NCBI GenBank assembly: GCA_963691655.1
Contig: OY829328.1
Coordinates: 9,762,204-9,826,203, forward strand
Reading direction: 5' to 3'
DNA length: 64,000 bases
From: Toxonevra muliebris
Lineage: Eukaryota > Arthropoda > Insecta > Diptera > Pallopteridae
The notes under the pieces were generated by a model, which saw only the letters and a list, made by a program, of their open reading frames with translations, was not told the origin of the DNA and searched no databases. Below are positions 33,370 through 45,693 of the stretch, in pieces; the stretch's first letter is position 1, and every line of letters starts with the position of its first letter. Both the position numbers and the translations under genes were made by a program.

Positions 33370-36300
33370 ATGTTTTATATTTTTGAAAACATTTAGAATT
33401 GGCCTCTGCGAATTTGTAAATATATTCTTGAATACATATAGTATCGGTTTAGGCAATAAAAAAACATTTTTTGGACTTTCTAATTAAAGACACCCCCTTA
33501 AGTGACATTTCACAAAATAAGCTGTTTTTATCAAGATTAAAAAAGTATTAACATTTTAATTGATTTTTTTTTTTTTTTATTAAATTGGTTTATTTTCTTA
33601 TTTCTGATATATTCTAAATTTATATTAAATTTTCAAGCTAGAAAATATAGATTAATTATAATTTTTAAACAGAAAAAAGTGGGTATAAAATAACGACAAA
33701 AAGTTTCATAAAATTATTTTTTTTTTTTTACGAATATGAACTGGTTTAGCTACCCACTTTAACTAAATTTAACAAAGTGTGTTGTGCATGCAAGATAGAA
33801 ATCTAACAGCAAAATATTCTATGCTATGGAACATTTTCTTTTTTACCATTCTTGTGTTATATTTATGTCAAATTCACCTTAGAATGTAAATTAAATCTAT
33901 TAGCATGTATGACAACAACAAAATCAATGCTGATGGTAATGGTATAACGCAACTAAGCACAGAACAAGAATTAAAGAAGAACTTATCTACACACACACAC
34001 ACACACACACATAGACCTAAACGAAACTTTTGGTTCTGTATCATGAGCATCATCATTATCAGCATCGTTCGTTTATCATCAGAATGTTTGCTGAATCATC
34101 ATTATTATTATCGACTGAAAAACCACAAAACTATATTATCACATTTGTTTTGAAATATAGGTCAGTACAATACTAAAATATACGGAAAACAAAAATTATG
34201 GGAATTTTTGTTTTTTAATTATCACAGTTTATTACCAGAAAATTCCAAAACATTTGTTATAGATAAATTCAGTTGAAGCAATATTCTTGTACGAGTATCA
34301 TAAAATTATAATAGAACTTGAAATTTTCAAAGTTATTAATATAAATGGGTCAAAATTCTAGTGTATATCTCGTAAAGTAATAAATTTCGAATGAGAAATT
34401 TATATTGGAAATAGATATTTGATTGAAGTTTAGTGTCTGAAATGTTTATTTCGCTAAAATTGGTTGAAAAATTCTTTTTTTTTCGGTGAGATACAGGAAA
34501 TATAGAGAAGAAAGAGGCTGCTCACATGAGCGCAATTAATGCATTACCTACTCAATTAAAATGAAAAATTTCGGTGTAATGGCGACCACAACAACTTTGT
34601 GTTAGTGCTTCAATTTGCTGCCATTGGATCTGTTCTTTTTTTATACGTTTTCGAATATCTAATGATTTGTTTTTGTCTTTCGAATCTTAATGTACCTCCA
34701 TATGTATGTAGGGGTATATGTCTCTATTAAAAGCAAAATTTTCACAAATTGATGGCGCCAATCTTTCTCAGATCCTGTGTTGAAGTTCAACAATATTTCA
34801 TTAATTTTTTTCTACTTCCATCTGCAGCTATAGGTAATTTATTTCAATAAATGTTTCATAATCACTTCTCTTTTCACTACAGAATTATTGGTTGCCTTAA
34901 CTTGTCTTGAATATTCTAATAATATATTTAACTTCGTTGTTATTGCTACGACTGGTTTGTTGGTTGGTTAGTACGTGTGTGTTTTTGCCAATGTAACGCA
35001 CGAGTCAATCCCAAAAGAATTATTCACTTTTTTTTCAGTTTCTATAAGTCCTGCATACGCTTCAGTTCTAAATACCTCAATATATAAAAAATTTTTTTTT
35101 TTTATAATTTCTACTTGTTTTTTTTTTATATTATATATGTATGTATATGTAGGTATGTATGCTTATAATCCATTAGCAAAAACGGCAAATTATGATTTAT
35201 GATACTCTTTATGGATGCCATGATACTTCAGAAATGCAACAAAAAAAGAAAAAAATTGTTACAAGCGAAAAAAGTATAGAAAAAAAAATAAAAGTTTAAG
35301 AAATCATTGGGCAAATGGTAGCAGAAAAAATAATAAAAAAAAAACAACAAGGTGAAAAAGGACGTTAAAAATATATAAGTAGAAGAAAAATTCTTTTAAT
35401 GGATGCTATTTTATACATTATAACAACACTTTCACATAAAAAATTCAAGCATGCATAGCAAAATGCTTTTAAATAATAATAAAATAAATAAAAGAAAAGA
35501 AAGGAAAAGTAAAGGAGTAGAGAAAAGTGTATGAAAGGATTGCAAATATATGTATATATGCAGGTATACCTGAAGCAATGAGTTAAGTGGATAGGAAATC
35601 ACTTCATAATGTACTCACTTCATTTAATAAAATAAAAGCAACTCATCTTCAGTGTATATATCTTTGCACAAATACGAGTATTTAAATAAAAACTCTTTAA
35701 AATTATAAATAATTTGAACATATACTATTTTAAGTAAGTACTATATAATGACATATATTTTCTGCATATTACCCTCAATTTCAATTAGGTCATTCATCTG
35801 ACATAAACAATAAAATAAGGTGTCTCACTAATAACGAGATGCTCAGCATACCGTGAAATACTTCACCATTTATGTTAACAAAATAATAATTGTTTTTAGT
35901 TTTTTTTCGTCTTCTTGTTTGCTGCATACAGATTGATATCGGCCAAAAATACAGCCACATGGCCAAAAACAAAATGGCATTAACGAGCGGCGAAGCATTT
36001 TGATTTTGTTGGTGGCTCTAATGTTGCTTCTTGAGGAAATCTTAAATTTTATTGTGTTGACAAACCGACGAGATGAAAGGCAACAGCAAATGTTAATAAT
36101 GTTAATAAAAATGTACACTTTTAGTTTAGATATTTGGTTTTCTTCTTTGTAGTTTTAAAATTAACGTTACACTACATTAAATTAAAAGTTTAAGGTCATC
36201 ACTTTTATATGCATCATGCTTAGTTACACATTTAAAGTTAGTACAAATATGTTGTATATGTTGGCCAAAACGTAAGTTTACGACAACAACAACGAAAACG

Positions 36301-37595
36301 ACGTAATTAATGAGCATGAAAATTGTATGTAAACATGAAATAATTTTTTATTTAATGCAATTATGAGGATGGGGGCACAGGGAGTGGAGTTGAGGAGGAG
36401 GAGGAGAATCAGTGGGCACATTGCAACATAACATACAATAATAATATCACAAAGCAATATTGATATCTGTTGCATATGAATCTTTTACTATTTGTTGCTA
36501 GTGACATTGACTCAAATATTTTCTCAATTACAATTCAATTGAATTGCCACAATTTTAATTGTCTGCAATTAGTCTTTAAGCTATCCAAGCTTTTAATTCT
36601 ATTTATTAATTTAAAATTGTATTCAATGAAATGTGTGTTGTCAATGATGAAATTATTCAGTTAATGTAATAATATCTATGTAAAATCCGATATGAGTTCA
36701 TTGGAAATTTCTGCAAAATTATTAAAAACCAAGGCACATATTTTGAAATATTTTCATTCATTAACACTAGCAAAGGCAATAAGAGGAAAAAATTTCACAA
36801 GTATTTCTTTATATACCATTAAATCCCTTTCCAATACAAAATTATAACATCTCAACAGCTAATATGAACCCAAATACGTTTTTGGACTAGGCTAGAATTG
36901 GTTTGCTATACGGAATAAATGGTTATAACTTGAAATCGAAAGGTAAGTGATGGAAACTGAGTGATGATAAGATTTTAAAAGCGCCCAGCCAACTCGCACT
37001 TTGTTTCTTGTTATACCAGAATATTCTGGAGATGGATAATTTTAATTTGGGTTTAGATTGTACCTTCCCCTTTAATAATAATAATTGACTATATAGTTTG
37101 AATTTCCAAAACCTTCAGACTACTTTGATTGTTTAACCCTTTCTTCTCAACATTTTTATTTGGGGGTAAACAATTTTTTTTTTAGTTTTATACTCGTAGA
37201 TTCGGACATTGTTAAGAATAAAAACCAAAAAAATGATGAAAGATGTTTTTGGGAAAGGCTGTAGAGCTTTTGGAATTTTGTACATTATAATGATCAAAAT
37301 GCATAATAGGAGTAAAAATCGAGAAAAAAATTTTAAAATTAAAATTTTGAGTTGCGTGAATTTTAAAATTAAAATTTTTTTGTGGAAAATATAATTAAGG
37401 TTTATTTTGCAATGTGAAATAAGCTTTTAGTTTAGAAAATACTTTTAAAAACACACTTGTTCAGTGAACATAGTATAAAAGGTTAAAATTTGAAACATTT
37501 TTGGAATTTGGGTTTATTTTTACTAAAGTCAAGTATACAGATTTTTGTTGTTCAGTGACCCATAGTAAAATTTCATGGGCAACATATTTCTTGAA
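33370..37595. other. Gene-free AT-rich stretch
   Basis: Contains a (CA)n run at 33989-34011, T runs (35090-35110, 35120-35130), A runs near 35335-35350, a purine-rich GGA stretch (36391-36408) and many short AT-rich frames. I saw no paired termini or domain-bearing reading frame. Confidence 0.5.
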
Positions 37596-37603
37596 CATAT
37601 TAA

Positions 37604-37687
37604 CCCTCTATCAAGCCTCGTAATGGGTCAAAAAAGAAAATTTTTCGAAAAAGGCAAAAAAGACCCATAATAGTGGGTGCTAAAGGG
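37604..37687. mobile_element. 84-bp TTAA-flanked MITE
   Basis: Begins CCCTCTATCAAGCC and ends GTGCTAAAGGG (inverted ends CCCTCTATCA and CCCTTTAGCA). Both flanks are TTAA (37600-37603 and 37688-37691). Inside, AATGGGTC near the left pairs with GACCCATAATAG near the right. A close relative is at 54158-54240. Confidence 0.7.
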
Positions 37688-37949
37688 TTAATTTGTAAGA
37701 AAAAAATATTCTAGGAAAATTCTACTATAAATTGCTGAACATATGTACAAACAAGCTCTGATGCAATACTAACAAGTTATCTTATGGTTTATTATACTTA
37801 ATCTGTTAGAAATGGGCAAACTTTGGGTCTACGTAAAAAAAAAAAATTGAGGTATACTTTTAAAACGCCGAGACCCTTATAATTTTCTTTTTTCGATTTT
37901 TATCAGCATCCACTTTCAGAACCTTGTTATTCTTTCGTTTGTTGAACAA
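37688..37949. mobile_element. Partial copy of the CACTG-ended element at 53986
   Basis: From TTAAT.TGTA onward this follows 54241-54480 at high identity: TGCTGAACATA, CAAACAAGCT, TTTATTATACTTAA, TGTTAGAAATGGGCAAACTT and GCCGAGAC. It then continues through CAGAACCTTGTTATT to TTTGTTGAACA, the expected terminal region, where the final GTG is lost. The left arm present at 53986-54155 is absent here, so this is a 3' half copy. Confidence 0.7.
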
Positions 37950-38635
37950 AAAACAAATCAACATTATCACAATTTTTTTAACACCCGCAGAAAATAATTC
38001 GAAAATCATCAGCCCTTCATGTCTTTTGTACACAATAGTACCCAAATTATTTATTGTACATTAGAGTTGCGTGAATTTGTATACTATAATATACAATTTT
38101 TTTATGCATGTAAAACAATTTTTTTATAAATTTCCAAATTGGTTTGAAATGAGAAGTAGTGAAATATGAGCATTTTTTTATACATTGTATTAGCCTAAAA
38201 CAATGAAAGAGTTAAATAAATATTTATTTGGAGATTATTTGTGCCGCTTATAAAGATTGTTGGTTATGTTTTAAAAATTACTTGTTCTATGACGAAAATA
38301 TTGTTAAACATTTTTGGTCAAGATCATTGGTTGAGGAGCTTTACAAAAACCAAAACCGCTGCAGATATAAAGGAAGAATAGGGAGGGGGGGGGGGGGGGT
38401 GGGCAACGGTGTCTGGTTAGAAATAACCGCTACTGGTCAATATGTGCTTTTGGTAAACAATACAAAATTTTCCAGACATTTCCTATGTTATTGCACCCAA
38501 ATGAACTAATCTTGTAATTAGAACCTATAAATCTAAGGTTTGAAAATAACATAATTTGTGCTGAGCATGAAACATTCAGAAAGCATATATTTATATCGGC
38601 TCTATTCCAGCTTGAAAAAAATTTGATTCACACAA
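37950..38635. other. No defensible feature; contains a G-run
   Basis: A G-run (GGGAGGGGGGGGG..., 38381-38399) lies inside the open frame 38228-38509, which shows no family resemblance. Otherwise AT-rich. Confidence 0.4.
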
Positions 38636-38639
38636 TTTA

Positions 38640-39300
38640 ATCTATTTTTTAATGGTACGTCTGATATAAAGAAAGTTGCGACTACTATATTGGAGCCATC
38701 AGTAAAGAAATTGATTATGTTTACTGGGTTAGCAGCCTAATGAAGCCCGAAGTCTTTTGATGGAAATTTGATCAAATATCTTTTGGGCAAGATATAATCA
38801 GTAGAAGTATACACGACGTTGTTTATGTTACTTAGCCCGCCTTAATGAAGTAATTTTGAAACAGGTTTTTTAAGTTAAAGCCCGGTCTTAAACTCCACTT
38901 TTTTCTCAAACAGATCTATAAGTAATATGTTGAATAGTAAGATGTTGAAGTCTTTTAAATTAGTTTACACGCAAGGGCTTATCACCAGACAACTTTTCCA
39001 TACAGTAAGACTATATAATCACGAGATTTAAAACAACTCACTAAACTAACTCACTGGATATACTAGTAGAACTAAACTGTTTTCACAAGAGTGACATGCA
39101 ATGTTTGCCTTTTTAATACTTGGTTTCCAACCAAGTTTGCTATCAAAAATAGTACCTGAAAATTTTGCCTGCTTCCATAAGTTAAGAGTAACTTAGGTTA
39201 GGATTCTTGTATTTCTTAGAAAAATCTTATTCACTTCAGTCCTTTTATTCAAAGGTCTAGTGATCAGTAAAGAAGAAACTCTATTAGAGTAACTCACTCG
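38640..39300 (-). pseudogene. R1/I-like retrotransposon relic: RT end and RNase H
   Basis: Read on the minus strand from about 39300: LNKRTEVNKIFLRNTRILT (normally LNP.KTE..LFTR+TKI), FSGTIFDSKLGWKPSIKKAN (normally KYLGIILDSKLNWK), ENSLVLLVYPV, ILLIDLFEKKVEFKTGL (the region before RNase H), VYTSTDYILP, then NPVNIINFFTDGSN, the first strand of RNase H carrying the Thr-Asp-Gly-Ser motif. The order fits R1- or I-clade elements with a C-terminal RNase H. Many stops and shifts. Upstream RT motifs are not recognisable. Confidence 0.6.
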
Positions 39301-39464
39301 GTTGTTGAAAAAGTAGCATTTAGACATATGTATTAAAAGGAAAATACCGACGTGAATAAATATAATATGATCCCAAATCTTCCTAGAAACATAGAGATAC
39401 ACAAAAAGTGTGTATGTAAATAGTGTTCTGCAGTTTACATATCTTTATTATCTTTATAAGTGTA

Positions 39465-39991
39465 AAGAGTGCACACGAAAAAATTGTAACATAGTTTTTT
39501 ACTTCCTGCTTTTGTTAGAAGTGCCCGATAAATAAAATATAAATAAATAGCATATAATCGTCTTTGGTTTTAATGACAGATGAAGCCTAAATAAATTATT
39601 TTTATTTCCAAAGATAATGTTTGCTCAAAATGGAGCTGAAATTGGAAAAATCATTGTGAAAGTTTTTCAACAAAATGCGAAATGGAGTCACTTAAAAATT
39701 GAAAAAACTGTTAAAGCGGAAACTGAAAAAGACGAAAGATGTATCGAAGGACATAAGGAAATTTAAAAGGACAGCAGCTTTCAAAAGAAAACACCATAAA
39801 TGCGCTGATGGAGGAAAATTCCTGAAAAGCAATCTAAATTTCCTTAAAAACAAAGAACTATAATTAATTTTTTTTGTAAAGAATTTACATAAAGTGAAGT
39901 ATAATAAAAAAAAAACTTTTGTATAATTTCGAATCAAGGCTTTCTTGATTTTTTGATTTTTCTATGTTACAATATTTTCGTGCGCACTCCT
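39465..39991. mobile_element. TA-flanked element, 527 bp, 30-bp inverted ends
   Basis: Begins AAGAGTGCACACGAAAAAAT, then TGTAACATAG; the other end read inward is AGGAGTGCGCACGAAAATAT, then TGTAACATAG (about 3 mismatches in 30). TA flanks both sides (39463-39464 and 39992-39993). The interior 39618-39750 reads MFAQNGAEIGKIIVKVFQQN on the plus strand with further lysine-rich sequence, protein-like but unidentified; it may be a decayed Tc1/mariner transposase or chance. Confidence 0.75.
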
Positions 39992-39994
39992 TAC

Positions 39995-41840
39995 AAAGAA
40001 TTAGTTTAAAAAGAATAATATTTTGTCACATTTTATTTAATACTTTTACAGTATTTTCGATACCGATATTAAGGACAATGTATTGATATGCGCAAAAGTT
40101 CTGAATATCAAGTATCGGTAGGTAAAGTATTAGATTTAAATTCAAAATACTAATATGATCAAAGTATAGATGCTTTGCGTGCCCCTGCATAAAACTTAAT
40201 TGATATTAATAATAATATTGATATTTTTAAAAATTTTATTTTCAATTTATTTTGTAGCTATTCATAAAGAAAGTGAACATTTCAAATTTAATTGAAAAAT
40301 ACAAAAAATAATCACTCAAAATATCTGAGCCGGAAGCTATCTATCTATTCATCCACTACAAATATACATGTCTACATGATGAATATACGCAAGCCCGTAC
40401 AAGTTCATTTATGTAAAACTATCTATAATATTTACATTTCCATTCAAAAATCTGACAGAAACAGAAGCTAAAGCTGAAGCTCTAAAATATTTTACGCAAG
40501 TAGCAGAGCAGTAGTAAATAAATAAATAGATACTTGTAAATTTTGGAGAAAATAAAATCATTAAAAATATTTTTATTTTGGGTCTTAGTGAAATTTAAAC
40601 ACGCTACTTTTAAGGGCTTGGGCTACATATATATATATATATAGATACACTGGAAATGTTAAAGTTATTTATTAATAAAGTTGTTCAGCTTGAGGTTATT
40701 TAAAGGCGAACCGTGTTTGTATTGATCAAATAAAAAATATATACATTTTTAATTACTTACAGATACGCCTCTACATATTAGGTACATGCACCTATGACCC
40801 TTTTTCTAATTTACTGACCGTAGCGTGATAAAAAGCAGTAGAGAAAATAATTACGGAAACAAAAGTTTTAAAGTGCCACTTCAGGTATGAGCAGATGAAG
40901 CTAAACCTTGTTTAAGAGAAAATGAAAGTTTGTTGTTGCTTTTCAGTTTTTTTTGTTTTTTTTTTTTGAAGTATGGAAGAAGAATTTATGTTTCCATAGT
41001 ATTGAAGTATTGAACGAAGAACCTTATTATTATTTTTTTGTTTTGTTTTAAAGAAGATTAACGACATGTACTCTTCAACCTCATCCTCATACATATGTAG
41101 GTATGTATGTATATTTTATGTTTACACATAAATAAAATTTATAATCTTTGAAGAGGAATCATGTCGTTTATGAATGTTTATATATTTATTTATTTTTTTT
41201 TTTATTTTTAACATTTTTAATATTCTTGTTGTTTTTGTTTATATGTGAAGCTTTTTATATGTTTACGAAGCGAAGATAATTACAAGTTTATTGAAAAAAT
41301 TTCATAGGAAAAAAAATATTGCAATGTCATTGAAGTTTATTTAAGACGTTTACGGAAGAAGCAAACGATGACAATAACAAAAACTCATGTTTTTGTGTAA
41401 TTAAAAAAAAAAAAAAAAATGTTGTGATTTTTGAATGATGTGTGCAACCCACTGACACTGTAACCGATTTTTAACTGCTTTTTCTTCTTCGTTTTCTTCT
41501 ACTTCAACGACAACTTCTTTATCAGTTTAATTGAGTTTATGAGTGCAATCTTTTATTTATCTGCTTCAAAAATATTTATGTACATACAAATGTTTCTTAC
41601 ATTTATATTTCTATGCATTTAAACTTTATACAAACATTTATAAGTATTTCTGTTATCGGCTATCCCATTGCTTTTGATTATATTGTGCCTAGAAATGCAG
41701 TATATGGTGACCTTATTAATCCTGCCTAGTTTATTTCTTAGCTTCAGACACTTTACTACTAACCTTAAGGATTTCTCAAAAGTGATTTGAATGTCTGAAC
41801 CTTAGCTGAGTATTAGGTTTTTGGCCCATACACAACTGCA
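39995..41840. other. Gene-free AT-rich stretch
   Basis: A small imperfect inverted repeat at 40058-40122 (CGATACCGATATT and AATATCAAGTATCGG) is the only structure noted. Poly-A (41402-41420) and T runs occur. No coding. Confidence 0.45.
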
Positions 41841-41847
41841 TCAGTTT

Positions 41848-42078
41848 TTACTTCTGGTCTCGATTGGTTTGTGCACCGCCATTTAAATGTGTGTGTGTGA
41901 AGTGTTTCTGAATGTTATATTTAGGGATCATACCATCTCTGTAAAGGTTAGCCAAGGGTATAATATAATAATCATTTTTAATAATATTTTTCTGGCTAGT
42001 TAAATTTAATAAAGTCCTTTTAAATGCCATGTCTAGATGTAGAGGTACATCCATGGCTGCCATAGGGCATGTTTCCAT
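41848..42078 (-). pseudogene. Weak R1-like relic
   Basis: The minus strand reads CPMAAMDVPLHLDMAFKRTL, resembling the TTPTxALExxLxLxPLDxxxKxxAL segment between the RT and RNase H of R1-type elements. The rest, KYNIQKHFTHTHLNGGAQT, is not diagnostic. No catalytic motif is present. Could be chance. Confidence 0.25.
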
Positions 42079-42084
42079 TTCCCC

Positions 42085-43200
42085 TGTGATACAAACACTA
42101 ACCAGCCTTTATACTTTTGATAATGCAGTACTAATTATGAATAATTTGCAGTGTATAGAAGTTTTTCCCGTAAATTTCTATTTAGATACTTGGCTTCATG
42201 TTTAAAACCAATTTCCACATTACTCAGTTTTACAGGTTTTGGTTTCTTTTCTTAGTGACAGCTACTACAATCGCTTTCAATGTATATATATTTTAATCTA
42301 CCTATGATTATTCTGCATTGATGTTAATAGATTAATGATAAATTTACAACATTTTTGTGACCACATGTGTCACTTGTCAACCTATTTCATTACAACCGTG
42401 ATTTCATTTCATGATACCATAATTCCGAAATATTAAAGTGTCATTAACTGCTTTGAATATAAGCTCAATTTGATTTGAGTAGACCAAAAAACATTTGGGG
42501 AGTGAATTGTGAGACGAATTTGAATTTATCATAGCGTAAAATATGAAGAACACAATGAGAGGCCATTTTGAGTTCACGGCATGGGTACACAGTTTGACGC
42601 CGGTACCGAATGGCGGTGTGATAATTTGTTATCACTTGGTGTATTTGTACATTTTTAAGAAGGTTATAATAATTATTACCTTATTTATAATTAACCAGCA
42701 GACCAAGACGGTAATTGAACCCATGAAATCACAAAATGATGAACAAATGAGGCAAATATGAGCAAATATTTTCATGATAAAGAAATGACTGAAATGTGAA
42801 GAAATCATTTAATGATGTAGAAATAAATAGAACATTCTCATCATGCTTTGATTTAAATAAGAAATATTTTTCCTATTATTTACGATAAAGATGAATGACT
42901 GAATTTTCACAAACTTTTTGCAAAAAGTTCAGGATAAAGTTCATTTGAGAATGATTTAAATATGGTCCCAATTTGAGTACTCATAAAAAATACACCATTG
43001 CGCATACAGCGTGTGTAATAATGACATCAATATGAGCTGAATTTGATGCAATTTTGACTATCCGGGTTACGACAATGTAATCGGCATACCATTGACACAT
43101 TCTGCCCTAGACCGTTAGTGTAATCTCTAAAGATAATATCCACCTTAAACAAAACCCTTCGTTGTTTTCTGTCTTATTATTCTTTGCCATCTTCTCCCTA
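42085..43200. other. No defensible feature
   Basis: Slightly less AT-rich around 42540-42620 (contains GACGCCGGTACCGAATGGCG). A 72-codon frame there has no domain. No paired termini found. Confidence 0.35.
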
Positions 43201-43208
43201 AGCATTAA

Positions 43209-44989
43209 CCCTTTCAGCCCTAAAGTTGCCTGAGAACAATTTCTCCTTATTGCCGTCTGAAAGCGCAGGCTATGATTGATTTGTTTTCTTTGGACTAAGT
43301 AGTTAGCTATGATTGATTTTTTTCTTTGGATTAAGTAGTTACTGATAGGTTAATGTTTGAGAAGATGAATTAAAACAAAACACGCAAATTTCATTGTAAC
43401 TGTCAAAGCCATTTTTAATAAAGTGCAGTTGTATCGACTACAAATTAGAGTCGTCTAAAAAAGTGCAATAATAATTAAATAAAATTTCAAAATAATTGTA
43501 AAATTTTGTTCTAAAAAATTAAAATAATATTATTAACTACACCCAGAAAAATACCCATCTCTAGAACAAAGAAAAAGTTTCCTCAATTTAAATCCACGAA
43601 AATTTCTCTCGTTTATGTAAATTTTCCTCAAAATGTAGAAAAATGTGCTCCTTTCATGCAACCATGGTGTTCAATTTGAATTAAGTTTTTTCTTCATTTT
43701 TGGAAATTTAATTGCGGTGCTGCCCACCAATTGAAATCAAATCCCAAGTTTCAATGAAATTGTTAAAACTAAAATTAAAGAAAAGTAAGATAAAAAAGTA
43801 AATAAAACACAAGAAAATATGGGTGTGGTAAATGGGCATCTTCAAATATAATTTGTTTCTAAAACTTAGTCCTTACAACGCGTCTGTGCACAAAATTTTA
43901 ACTCAAGAGCTTTTATGAATTACTTGGTCTATTGTTAACATAAATGAGCATGGAACAATGGACGTTTCCATAAACCTGTTTTTTCCAAAATTTAGTCGCA
44001 CCAGCATATAAACGTTCAAGCACAATTTGGCTGCAAAACAAAAGCATCAAAATACCATAAAAGAACAAATTACATTTTTTAGAATAAAATAAGGTAATTA
44101 AACTTACATACTATTTTTACATAAAAAATGAAAATGTAAGAAAGAGACGAATATACCAAAAATGTTCTCCATACAAAATTTTTGTATATACAAAAAACTA
44201 GCTTTACTCTTTTGGCCTTAGCAGATAATCGCGTACGCTTTGTTTTTCTTTTGAATTTTTAAGTCGGCGTCTCTATTTCAAGCGAAGTGATTTGTGGTTA
44301 TTGATATAATTTTTGAAAAAAATATATATATATTGTGAAAAAAATAAAATATATTCAAAAGATATAAATTTCAATAAAGTTCATTTTATAATTTTTTGGT
44401 GGCCATAAGGATCTTTTGATCATTTCAAGGCGACGATGTCTGTAGTGTTTGTAAAAATACGTATGAATGTAAACCTTAATTCTTATTAAAAATAAAATAA
44501 TAAATGAATACAAGTAAAAAAAACATGATTTCTTTGCCTTTTAATTAAAACAACATTGGAGAAAATATTCCATAAATTGATTGATTTCTTTTCCAAAAAG
44601 TAAATTGACTGGAAAATTATTCCTCAAACTGAGGGAAATTTTACCTAAATTATATACAATTTCTCATATTTGAAAAATATTTCCTCAACTCAAAGAAATT
44701 TTATATATCTAAATGAGGAAACCGTTTCTATGGCGCCAAATCATTCCCATTTTTCCTCAATTTTACAGCCGTTTTTCTTTGAACCAAGTAAGTATTTCTC
44801 TGGGTGTACTTTCATAAAACAAAAATATTGATTTAAAATTGTTTGTATGCCCTAAAGAGCTTTCTCTAGCACGCGAACGGTCGGGCATGGGGATTTCCAA
44901 TTTGGCTCATACACTTCTAGACAAGTAATTCATGATATAATAATAAAAAAAGTTTTCGAATCATAGGGAAAAATTCGGGGTTGAAAGGG
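43209..44989. mobile_element. TTAA-flanked (piggyBac-type) element with nested insertion
   Basis: Begins CCCTTTCAGCCCTAAAG; the other end read inward is CCCTTTCAACCCCGAAT. TTAA flanks both sides (43205-43208 and 44990-44993). Total 1,781 bp, of which 1,267 plus a TA duplication belong to the element at 43540-44806, so the original element was about 512 bp. No transposase found. Confidence 0.75.
43540..44806. mobile_element. TA-flanked element nested in the TTAA element
   Basis: Begins CACCCAGAAAAATAC and ends GTATTTCTCTGGGTG (one mismatch in 15). TA flanks both sides (43538-43539 and 44807-44808). TTCCTCAA words recur near both ends (43585-43660 and 44620-44760) as subterminal repeats. No recognisable transposase. 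Superfamily by TSD only: Tc1/mariner-like. Confidence 0.7.
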
Positions 44990-45693
44990 TTAAGTGTATC
45001 TATAGGGACAGTTCTGGATGTACTGTATCCAACGCTCTTTTTATAGCATCATGTGATAATTTAATATTTTCCTAATACCATTAACAGCTTGAATCTCAAT
45101 TTTGAATTTTCCAGCATAAAAAATCTCCGTAACATAGATCCAAAATTGGATTTTTATGATTTTTAAGAGATTATGAAAATAAAACCTAAGTGTTAGTTTT
45201 TCAATATCATTACTTTTATGTCTTTAGTTTTTATTTATAGAGCGTTTGTAGTCAAAACAACAACACTCTATATGGAAACAGGCAAATCAGACGTTTCGTA
45301 AATCCCCCACAATTCTTTGTCAGAGTTTAGTCTAGTAAATTGGATATTCTAAAACAAAGTTCTCAAATTTTGCCTTGGCTTCCATAGTTGCTTGGCTCAA
45401 ACATTACCGTTAACATTTTGGGGTAGCTTAACCCTCTAACCCGCAAGGCTGAAAAAAAATAATAAAGCAAACACCAGAATTTTTGTTTCCAGTTAACATT
45501 GATGAAAGAAAAATGAATATGAAGTCAATTTTTGATTAGTTTTTGAGTTTAGCAGTTAGGTGAGAAAAACGAAAGGCTGTCCTTATGTGGCCTTGCGGAT
45601 TTAAGCCAAAAAATAAAGATATATGTCTTATTTGGTGTTGTATCCTCTCATTTTTCATACGAAATTATGATTATACGACAGTATATGACAGTA

